38,784 bases of DNA from Frankia nepalensis (GTDB taxonomy: Bacteria > Actinomycetota > Actinomycetes > Frankiales > Frankiaceae), in assembly GCF_016786325.1 (NCBI RefSeq), contig NZ_JADWYU010000124.1, positions 1,809 through 40,592 of the forward strand, given 5' to 3'. Under the pieces are notes generated by a model. It made no database searches and was not told the origin of the DNA. It was given only the letters and a program-made list of their open reading frames with translations. Below, in pieces: positions 18,387-26,500 of this stretch. Position 1 is the first letter of the stretch; each line of letters starts with the position of its first letter. Both the position numbers and the translations under genes were made by a program.

Positions 18387-19459
18387 CCGGGGTTCGACGT
18401 CGGGTCCAGCCTGCGCCACACCGCGGCCAGCAGTTCGGCCCGTTCCTGGCCGTCGCCGTCGAAAGCGCCCGAGGTCACCAGGTGGGCGGCGTTGAGCAGC
18501 TGGTCGGCGGCGAGCATCCCGTGCCGGCGGCGGGCCACGAACTCCTCGACGATCCGCCGCTGGTCATCCACCGCGCCTCGCGGAAAGTGCGCCAGGACCA
18601 GGTCGGCGAGCGCGTCGGCGTCGGGGTCGGGGACGTCGAGCCGGATGCAGCGGCGCAGGAAGGCCGCCGGGAACTCGCGTTCGCCGTTGCTGGTGATGAC
18701 GATGATCGGGAACTCGTGCACGCGCACGATGCCACCGCGAACGGTCGCCGTGGCGCCCCGGTCCGCCGTGTACACCGACATGTCGGGCTCGAGGTTGCGC
18801 ACCCGGACGAGCTCGGGCAGGTCGAACTCGCCGTCCTCGAAGATGGTCAGCAGGTCGTTGGGCAGGTCGTAGTCGCTCTTGTCCAGCTCGTCCACCAGCA
18901 GGACCCGCGGGTGCCGGTAGGGAAGCAGCGCGGTGCCCAGCGGGCCCAGGTGCACGAAGTCGCCGATCGGCGGCACGGGGCGCTGCGCCCGGCCCGGCCC
19001 GGCCGTCGCCCCGCCGCCGCCCGACTCGACGACGGCCTGGGCTCGCCCGATCGCGTCGTACTCGTAGAGGCCTGACCGCACGGTCGTGCGGCTGGTGACC
19101 GGCCACCGCAGCACCCGGCCGAGGCCGAGCTCGCGGGCGATCAGATACGCGAGCGTGGACTTCCCCGAGCCGGGCCCGCCGGTGACCAGCAGCGGCCGCC
19201 GCAGGCAGATCGCCGCGTTGATGACGCTGAGCTGGGAGTAGCTGAGCTGCCCGGTGGCGACGGACCCGAGCCGCCGGCTCGCCTCGCGTTCGTCGTCAGG
19301 CGGCGGTGGCAGGTCCGGCCCGCCGTCGAAGTCCCGCCAGGGCGGGGGTGCCGGCCAGCGCCGGTCCCGCTCGGCGGGCGGCAGCGGCCGCCCGGTCCCG
19401 TGGAAGATCCACCAGGCCGGCCGGCCCGGCCCGGGATCGGGCGTCGGTCGCGTCGTCAT
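18383..19459 (-). CDS. MoxR-family AAA+ ATPase (copy 1)
   Basis: The 358-residue ATPase has Walker A GGPGSGKS at 94-101, Walker B VLLVDELDK at 186-194, sensor-1 ITSNGE at 255-260 and a presumed arginine-finger segment FLRRCIRLD. MoxR ATPases typically remodel partner proteins together with a vWA protein. Here the natural partner is the vWA-like region of the FxsT-like protein encoded next, whose start overlaps this stop. The start at 19459 overlaps the stop of the VMAP-like gene (ATGA). The N-terminal WWIFHGTGRP phrase is shared with copy 2. Confidence 0.9.
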   Translation of the reverse strand: MTTRPTPDPGPGRPAWWIFHGTGRPLPPAERDRRWPAPPPWRDFDGGPDLPPPPDDEREASRRLGSVATGQLSYSQLSVINAAICLRRPLLVTGGPGSGKSTLAYLIARELGLGRVLRWPVTSRTTVRSGLYEYDAIGRAQAVVESGGGGATAGPGRAQRPVPPIGDFVHLGPLGTALLPYRHPRVLLVDELDKSDYDLPNDLLTIFEDGEFDLPELVRVRNLEPDMSVYTADRGATATVRGGIVRVHEFPIIVITSNGEREFPAAFLRRCIRLDVPDPDADALADLVLAHFPRGAVDDQRRIVEEFVARRRHGMLAADQLLNAAHLVTSGAFDGDGQERAELLAAVWRRLDPTSNPG

Positions 19460-20964
19460 CGTCCGTGCCTCCGCTTCACCGGCGCGGGAATCGACGGGCC
19501 CTGTTCCGGCTGCCGGTCGGGGTCGTCCAGGATCACCGCGAGATGCCGTCCGAGATCCGGCCAGCGCGCGGGCGCCAGGCGCGCCTCCAGGCGCAGGCGC
19601 CGCAGCCGGTCCCGCAGGTCGGTCAGGCCGACGCCGTCCACGGCGGCCAGGAACGCCCGGATCGCGTCCGCGACGTCGTCGCGGGTCTGCTCGCCCCGGT
19701 GCCAGGCCACCACCGGCAGGCCGCAGCTCAGCGCGATCCGCAGCTGCAGGACGGCCGGTGTCTCGTTCGGAGGGCCACTCAGTACCAGTGCGACCATGCT
19801 CTCCTCCGCGAGGATCCTTGCCTGCAGGCGGTCGGGGTCGTGCTCGTCGGCGCCGCCGCCGCAGTGGACGGTGTCCGCCATGCCCTTGGCCAGTTGGCGC
19901 CAGCGCAGCCGCCACACCCGGTGCCAGGGCCTGGTGCGCTGGCGCTCCAGGCTGCGCAGGACGACCGGGTACTGCATGCCGATCGAGCGGGGCAACACGG
20001 AGTCGATCTCCTTGCGCCACTGGTCGACCGGCAGGTGGAGCAGGTCGAGCGGGAGGATGAACTCCAGCGCGACGGTGTTCTCCCCGTCGGCCAGCGAATC
20101 CTCCAGGTCGAGGACCAGCTCCTCGGTCACCCGTTCCAGCTCGTCCTCGTCGAGCGGCACGAGACGGGTCCCGCACGGCTCGAACCCGTCGATTCCCGGC
20201 CACTGACGCCACCAGGTGAGCTCCGTCTGGCCCGGATGCAGCTGGCTGCGCTCGAGCTGGACGATCAGATGGACCGGGCCGGCTGGCAGCGTGCGGCGCG
20301 CCCGGGCCGCGTCCAGCTCGGCGGCGAGTTCGGCCGTCTGGGCGCGGCGCTGGTTCCACTCGTCGACCCGGGTCGCCGTGTCGGGACGGAGCCGGTCACG
20401 GACTGCTTCCAGGAACGGCATGTATGGCGGCAGCCCACCCGCGGGGGCGTTGCGGCCCGCCAGGTGCAGGAGCACCGCCCAGGCGCTGTCACCGTGCGCG
20501 GGAGGGGTGTCCGGGAGGTCTCCCACCGCCTGCCGGTAGGCGTGGCCGACGTCGCCAGGCGGCACCCCGCCCAGCTCGGTCTCCAGCCGGGCCAGCAGGT
20601 CGTCCGGCAGGTCGGCCAGCGCGGCGGCCGCCTCCCACCTGTCGACGAGCCGGCACAACTCATCGACCGCCGCCGCGGGGACGCCGAGATCCCCCGCGGC
20701 CCAGGGAATCTGAGCGAGCCCCGTCACCGACTTTCCGCACATTTCGACCAGGGCAAGGAACCACTGTCGGTCGGGCAGGTAGGCGGGCATTTCGAGGCGG
20801 AGGCCGGACAGTCGGGACAGCCGGTCCAGAAAGAGGCTCCGGCTCTGTTCCCCGCGCAGGACGGGAGTGCCGGTCAGCAGGTTCACGACGTCGCGTTCCA
20901 CCGGCGCGCGGCGGCGGTCCACGACGGCGTCCGGTCCGTTCAATGCGCCATCCGCCGTGCGCAC
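19456..20964 (-). CDS. VMAP-like protein (vWA-MoxR associated, copy 1)
   Basis: A 502-residue protein with a GTG start at 20964 in a weak context. Residues about 22-110 form a small helical domain resembling effector-associated domains (VLRGEQSRSLFLDRLSRL). The rest matches what I know of the VMAP C-terminal module: VHLIVQLERS, TWWRQWPG, EFILPLDLLHLPVDQW (301-316), YPVVLRSLER (332-341) and a final GRHLAVILDDPDRQPE. In described ternary systems VMAP links the vWA-MoxR pair to an effector through death-like adaptor domains. No protease, nuclease, TIR or other effector is visible here, so any effector must be encoded separately. It is the first gene of a three-gene operon with overlapping stops and starts. 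Confidence 0.75.
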   Translation of the reverse strand: MRTADGALNGPDAVVDRRRAPVERDVVNLLTGTPVLRGEQSRSLFLDRLSRLSGLRLEMPAYLPDRQWFLALVEMCGKSVTGLAQIPWAAGDLGVPAAAVDELCRLVDRWEAAAALADLPDDLLARLETELGGVPPGDVGHAYRQAVGDLPDTPPAHGDSAWAVLLHLAGRNAPAGGLPPYMPFLEAVRDRLRPDTATRVDEWNQRRAQTAELAAELDAARARRTLPAGPVHLIVQLERSQLHPGQTELTWWRQWPGIDGFEPCGTRLVPLDEDELERVTEELVLDLEDSLADGENTVALEFILPLDLLHLPVDQWRKEIDSVLPRSIGMQYPVVLRSLERQRTRPWHRVWRLRWRQLAKGMADTVHCGGGADEHDPDRLQARILAEESMVALVLSGPPNETPAVLQLRIALSCGLPVVAWHRGEQTRDDVADAIRAFLAAVDGVGLTDLRDRLRRLRLEARLAPARWPDLGRHLAVILDDPDRQPEQGPSIPAPVKRRHGR

Positions 20965-21464
20965 GCCGACGCGTCGTTGACCGCCGGCCGAGTCCCGGCC
21001 GAGGATCGGCTGCGCAGCGCGTGCCCGTCCGTCCCGAGCGCCCCGCTCACCGTGTCGTCCACGAGCTCACCTGCCCCGGCCCCGTTCCGGTGCGCCGCCG
21101 CGAGTATCCGGACGGCCACAGCAACTCTAATGGCTTGAGATGCCGGTAAGGGCGGCGAATGGCGTGACCGCGCCCTGGCGTGGCGCGGATCAGCCCACCT
21201 GGCAGGCGCATCGCCCCGCTGGCGACCGGGCCATACGGTCAGCCGCGAGAAAGGTGGGCGGTGTGCATCTGAGCGACGCCGGGGCCTGGCATTGCGCGGT
21301 CGATTCGTCTGCTTGGCGAGCAGCGATGTGCGACACTGATGGCCGCATGTCGCCTTGAGCAGGGGCCCCGATCCGGAAGACGGACGTCGCCACGGAACGG
21401 GTTCGCCGAACGGGGTGTTCGGGACGACGCGGGGCAGGTCTCAGTCCCGGGAAAGGAGCCACGC
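20965..21464. other. 500-bp divergent regulatory region
   Basis: This separates the VMAP-like operon (minus strand) from the peptide-HExxH operon (plus strand), so promoters for both must lie here. I see a less GC-rich patch near 21120-21140 (caactctaatggcttgaga) that could carry a -10 element, but no convincing -35/-10 pair. A short frame at 21263-21358 is listed separately. Confidence 0.45.
21263..21358 (+). CDS. Possible 31-aa peptide upstream of the FxsA-like gene
   Basis: GTG at 21263 is preceded by AAAGGTGG about five bases upstream and opens a 31-codon frame (starting MHLSDAGAWHC, ending DTDGRMSP) that stops 106 bases before the FxsA-like ATG. It contains two Cys and three Trp/His-rich spots. 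It could be a leader peptide, a second small substrate or chance. It has no family resemblance that I know. Confidence 0.25.
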   Translation: MHLSDAGAWHCAVDSSAWRAAMCDTDGRMSP

Positions 21465-21638
21465 ATGCCCGTTCCTGACGAGTCCGTCAGGTCGGACCTC
21501 CCCGATGTCGCACACCTTTCGTTGACCGAGCTGCGCGAACTTCACGACGAGGCGCTGAACGCCGGCCTGGAGCGGGTTATTCGGCGAGTACGGACCGCCG
21601 ATGAACGACTGTCGGGCGGCAGCCGGCGGTTCGACTGA
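21465..21638 (+). CDS. FxsA-like RiPP precursor peptide, 57 aa, non-canonical C-terminus
   Basis: The ATG at 21465 has an ideal GAAAGGAG site at 21451-21458. The leader-like part contains DLPDVAHLSLTEL (residues 11-23), the acidic Leu-rich signature I associate with FxSxx-COOH peptides, followed by an amphipathic helix (HDEALNAGLERVIRRV) as in that family. Those peptides end in Phe-x-Ser-x-x, where a radical SAM enzyme makes a Phe-Ser cyclophane. This one ends LSGGSRRFD, with Phe second from the end and a free C-terminal Asp. The next gene, an HExxH hydroxylase-like enzyme, starts two bases after this stop, so the pair is almost certainly co-translated as substrate and enzyme. It could instead be a regulatory small protein. 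Confidence 0.72.
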   Translation: MPVPDESVRSDLPDVAHLSLTELRELHDEALNAGLERVIRRVRTADERLSGGSRRFD

Positions 21639-21640
21639 CG

Positions 21641-23551
21641 GTGGCCGAGCCGTCGTCGGTCCCACCCCTGCGCGGGGGGCCGGTTGTCGGACGGCTTCGG
21701 GTGCCGTGGTCGGTCGTCGACCAGATCGCCGCCGGTAGGCCCGACCAGACCTCCGGTGCCGCGCTGCTAGCAGCCGAACGCAACCACCGGGCCGTCATCC
21801 TGCGCGCGGTGCTGGACGAGGCACGCGCCGCTGGGGCAGCCGCCACCGGCCCGTTGATCGCCATGGACGAGGCCTGGGATCTGCTGGCGACGGCCGAGCG
21901 CGCTGACCCCGACCAGGTCGCCTTCCTGCTCGGCCGCCCGCAGGTCGGTGCCTGGGCGGCACGCGCGCTGCGACGGCTGCGGCTCGGAAGCACCTACGAG
22001 GCGCCGCTGTGGGCCGATCTCGGTCACCTGCATGCGATCGCGGCCGCAGCCGCTGTGCGGACAGGTATCCAGGCGCGGCTAGCCGTTCCCGCGTGGTTCG
22101 GGCAGGTCGTGCTCCCGACCCTCGGTTACGCCCGCGGTCCCTACCGCGATGCCTGGGAGCCAGCCCTGGTCGAGGCCAAGCAAGGTGCCTTCCGGGTCGG
22201 CACGCGCAGGTGGCAAGCCTTCCCATCCTCGTCCGGAGATACCCCGGCCGACACGCTGGACGTGCCTACCTGGCGGGCGGCCACCTGGCTGCGAGTCGGT
22301 CCGCCGGGGGCCCGGCTGACCGTCGACCTGGACGATGCCAGCCCCTACCGGATCCTGCTCGGAACGGCTCGGCCGGCGAGGGTGTGCCCGGCGACGGTTG
22401 GTCGCTGGGAGTCGCTGCTCGACGAGGCGTGGAAACTGCTCCGGGCGGCCGACCCCGCACGCTCCCAGGCCCTGGCCGCGGCGACCATGACGATTGTCCC
22501 ACTGCCCCCCGAGAGCCATTCCCACATGTTCAGCGCCTCCTCAGGCGACGCGTTTGGCGCACTGGTCGCGACCGAACCGGACGACGCGGAGACACTCGCC
22601 GTGACGCTGGTACACGAGTTCAATCACGCCCAGCTCGGCGTCCTGATGCATCTGGTCGATCTCGTCGACGCCGACGCGTCCGCGCTCGACGCTCACGTCT
22701 TCTACGCGCCCTGGCGGGATGACCCGCGGCCGCTGGTCGGGCTTGCCCAAGGCGTTTTTGCCTTCTTCGGGGTGGCCAGCTTCTGGCGCGGACAGGTGCG
22801 GCTGGCGGCGGGCACACGGGCGGCCAGGGCGTACTTCGAGTTCGCGCTGTGGCGGCGGCGGGTGCACACGGCGCTGCGCCGGCTGCGCGCCGATGGGCGG
22901 CTCACGCCGTTCGGCACCCGGTTCTTCGACGGGGTGGCGGTGACCGTCGCGGGCTGGCTGCGCGAGCCTGTGCCACCCGACCTCGACGCACTGGCCCGGG
23001 CCGCGGCGCTCGATCACTACGGCAGATGGCGGATCCACCACTTGCCGCCGTCCCCTGAGCTCGTCGACGCGTTGGCGCTCGCCTGGCAGAATGGCCTGGC
23101 CTTCAAGCCGTCCGCGGCCAGGGCGGTGGCGCGTGGGTGGTGGCACCAGCCAGACGTTCCGGTTGCCGACCCAGCCGCGAGAGACCTCGACGGCGTTGTC
23201 ACCGCCACCCGGATCTGGCTCACCGACAGGGAACGGCTGCGATCAATGCTGGCTGACGCGGACGGCGCCCACTCAGGCGTGGCGGGCGTGGGAAGCGCCG
23301 ATCTCGCTCTCCTCGCCGGCCAGCGCGAGCGCGCCCGCGCCGGCTACCTGGCGGAGCTGGCCGAGCCACACCCGCGGGCTGGCGCGTGGACCGGCCTCGG
23401 ACGGCTGATGGCTGCCGCCGGCGAGGCCGCGGCGGCACGTGCCCTGCTCGAACGCCCCGAGCTGGTACGCGCGGTGACCGAGGCCATGGCAGGCGGGAAA
23501 CGTCCCCCGCCGACGCGACTTGCGGCCTGGCTCGGCCAGATGCTGCCCTGA
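21641..23551 (+). CDS. HExxH-motif protein, putative alpha-ketoglutarate-dependent peptide beta-hydroxylase
   Basis: A 636-residue protein with a GTG start immediately after the peptide gene. The central motif VTLVHEFNHAQLG (His325-Glu-Phe-Asn-His329) and the later FYAPWRDDPRPL (about 354-365) with FWR are hallmarks of the HExxH-motif family linked to FxSxx-COOH loci. Fused radical-SAM relatives have been shown to beta-hydroxylate core-peptide residues using alpha-ketoglutarate rather than acting as proteases. This copy is stand-alone: no CxxxCxxC radical SAM motif is present in it or elsewhere in the window. The C-terminal third is helical and Ala-rich. The likely substrate is the 57-aa peptide encoded just upstream, with its C-terminal Asp or Phe as candidate targets (inference). 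It converges on FxsT copy 2 with 34 bases between the stops. Confidence 0.85.
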   Translation: MAEPSSVPPLRGGPVVGRLRVPWSVVDQIAAGRPDQTSGAALLAAERNHRAVILRAVLDEARAAGAAATGPLIAMDEAWDLLATAERADPDQVAFLLGRPQVGAWAARALRRLRLGSTYEAPLWADLGHLHAIAAAAAVRTGIQARLAVPAWFGQVVLPTLGYARGPYRDAWEPALVEAKQGAFRVGTRRWQAFPSSSGDTPADTLDVPTWRAATWLRVGPPGARLTVDLDDASPYRILLGTARPARVCPATVGRWESLLDEAWKLLRAADPARSQALAAATMTIVPLPPESHSHMFSASSGDAFGALVATEPDDAETLAVTLVHEFNHAQLGVLMHLVDLVDADASALDAHVFYAPWRDDPRPLVGLAQGVFAFFGVASFWRGQVRLAAGTRAARAYFEFALWRRRVHTALRRLRADGRLTPFGTRFFDGVAVTVAGWLREPVPPDLDALARAAALDHYGRWRIHHLPPSPELVDALALAWQNGLAFKPSAARAVARGWWHQPDVPVADPAARDLDGVVTATRIWLTDRERLRSMLADADGAHSGVAGVGSADLALLAGQRERARAGYLAELAEPHPRAGAWTGLGRLMAAAGEAAAARALLERPELVRAVTEAMAGGKRPPPTRLAAWLGQMLP

Positions 23552-23585
23552 CCGAGCCAGTCTCGCCAATCGCCGGTTGTAGGGC

Positions 23586-26500
23586 CTAGACCGGCACCGG
23601 GTCGACGTCACAGTCGCCGCGGCTGCCACTCGCCGCCGCGGCGGTCCCCGGGTGGTCGGCGCCGAGGACCCGGCTGAGACCGTCAACCATCCGGGCCAGC
23701 AGATCCTCGCTCTCCTGGTCCCGGCCCAGCGCTCGTAGATCCAGCGCGAGGTTCACTCCCACGACCAGCGTCGAGGGGTGGTCCGCGCCGAGCACCCGCG
23801 CCGACCGGTCGAAGGTGTCGAGGTCAAGCTCGTGTGCCTGGGCGAAATCCCCCAGCGCGTACTGGTCGCTGGCCAGGTTGGTCGCCGCCACCAGGCTCCA
23901 CGGATGATCCCGGCCGAGTCCTGCGTCAAGCGCTTCCAGGGTCGCGACGTCCAACTCGTGGGCACGCTCGGGCCGACCCGCCTGTCGGTGGATGACCGCG
24001 AGGTTGACCGCGGCAGAGCGGGTGTATGGGTGGGTCTCGCCGAACAGGCGCTCGTAGCGGCGCAGCGCGGCCTCGCACAGCTCGTGCGCCTCGGCCAGTT
24101 CGCCCGCGTGGCGCAGGTCGACGGACAGCGCCAGCGACGCGGCGATCGTGCGCGGGTGGTCCTTGCCGTAGCGGCGCATCAGCCGGGCCTCGACGTCCCG
24201 GGACAGCTCCAGCGCCTCCATGTGCCGGCCCGCCTTGCGCAGCGCCACCGCGAGCAGCGTCCGCGCCAGCAGCACCTGGAAGTGATCCAGGCGGCCCTCG
24301 ACAACCTGGCTGAACAGTCCGACCAGTTCCTCGTGGCGAACCAGCGCGCCGAGGTAGTCCCCCAGCTCACGGACATCAACCGCGAGGCTGGTCAACGTGC
24401 GCAACGTGTCGATGTGATACTCGCCGAGCACGCGGACCCGCTGGTTCCAGGTCTGCTCGTTGAGCACCCTCGCCTCGCGCAATTGGCCGACCATCCGCAG
24501 GTAGACGCCGACGTCGTGCGCCGCCGCAAGCGTCTGGTCAACCTCCGGGCCGTAGGCCCGCTCGGCCCGGCGCAACCGCTCCTGCGAGATCTCCAGCGCC
24601 CCCTGGAAATCACCGGCCACGATCCGGTCAACGCCGACGTTGCCCATCGTCAGCAGCGTCTCGCGATGCTCGTTGCCATGAACCTGGGTACACAGCTCCA
24701 GCACCCGGGCATTGGCCCGCGCCGCGTCCTCATAACGGCCGACGACGATGTACAACCAGCCAAGCCAACCAGCCAGCCGCAACGTGTCCGGCGATTCCTC
24801 CCCGATCGTCCGCGACCAGGTGCGATGCACTTGCTCGGCAAGCTCGACACTCGCCTGGTGGTCGCCCCACTTGTACAGGTACACGACCTCGTTGACCAGC
24901 AGGTCGTGGGTCCACGGGTCCGTGCTCTCCGCCGCGTCACTCGCCAGCAGGTGCGGATAAAGGTCGCCATAGGCCCGCCACGTCGACGGGTCGTCCGGAT
25001 CACCCGGGTCGTTCACGGCCAGCAGCAGATGCGCCGCGCGACGCATCATGGCCCGCTCGTCGGCGGTCATCCGGGACTGGAGCACAGCCTGCACCAGGCG
25101 GTGCATCTGGTACGAGTTCGTCTGGTAGACGATCCGAGCCAGGGCGTAGCGGGTGATCTGGCCCACCGCGTCGGAGAGCTTGATCGGGTCGCGAAGGGCG
25201 GAGTCGAGATCCGGCACCGTCGTGATCGCCCGGCCGCCGCGGAAGATCTGCCGGGAGATCTGCTCCGGCGCGTAGAACGACCAGACCTGCAGCAGCCGCA
25301 GCGCCGCCGGATGTGTGGTCGCCAGCCGGTCGAGCGAGACGTTCCAGGCCGCCTGCACGGGCAGTTCGTAGTCGACCGGCGGCGAGGTGCTGAGCAGCTC
25401 GGCGCGCTTGTCCTCGAACAGCCGCAGATAGTCCCCGGCCGCCATCCCGGTCTCCACCAGCCAGGTCGCCGCCTGCTCCACCGCCAGCGGCAGGTCACCG
25501 AGCGCGTGGGCGAGTCGGTCCGCGTCCTCGACGGACAGCTCGGGAAGACGCCGGCGCAGCAGGTCGACGCTCTCCCCCCGCATGAACACGTCGACCTCGA
25601 GCGGCCGCGCCACCGCCGACCAGTTCGGGTTGCGCGAGGTCACCAGGATGCGGCCCGAGTCGCTCTGCGGAAAATACTGCCGCACGGCCCGCGGCTCGTC
25701 CGCGTTGTCGAACACCAACAGCCACTTCCCATACGGCTGCCCCAGCCGCAACGCGTCCAGCACCGCCGGCACGGCCGTGTTGGCCTCCGTGCTCACCGGC
25801 AGGTTCAGCCGTCCCGCCAGTTCCACCATCGACGCCGCGACCTGCGCCGCGTGCTCCGCGGGCATCCACCACACCAGGTCGAATTCTCGCCCATAGCGGT
25901 GCACATATTCGATGGCCAGGTGCGACTTCCCGACCCCACCCATTCCGTGCAGCGCCTCGGGGAGCACCGCGGTCGTGCCCTCCGCCAGCCTGGCCCGCAG
26001 GTTCGCCAGCAGTTCGACCCTGCCGGTGAAATGCGGGTTTCTTGGGGGGACATTCCCCCAGATGGCCGGCGGGCGGGCGCTGCGCCGCTCCTCTTGGGCG
26101 CGCGCGTGCGTGGTCGAGGTCAAGGGCTCTCCTCTGGCACCGGCAGGCTGGGCCACTACCACACGGGCCTCATCAGCACTGCCAGGACGGGGACGCGGCG
26201 TCGCTGGCGCGTCGTCACTCGGGCTCACCCCGGCTACCTTAGACGGCTCCTCGGCGTTGACCGACCAGTCCCGCCGAAGTTCCTCGCGCAATCGGCGTGA
26301 ACGCGGCAGATAGGGGCCAGACAATGCCCCGAAGGCGGCTGCCTCGGCCGCGACGAAGTACCGGGAGTCGGCAGTGACCTCGGGCAGCGGTGCCTCGTCG
26401 GGGCTCTCCAGGGCCGCGCCGAGGTGACGCACCGCGTCCACCCGGTCGCCCAGCTCGTCCCGGACCACCCGTATCACCCGCATCGTCTCCGCGCGGCGCA

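Noticed and set aside
21641-23551. HExxH protein as an ordinary zinc metalloprotease
   Set aside because: The FYAPWRDDPRPL context and the adjacent FxsA-like peptide match the peptide-hydroxylase-type HExxH family. No signal peptide or protease-type third-ligand motif is evident, although proteolysis is not formally excluded.
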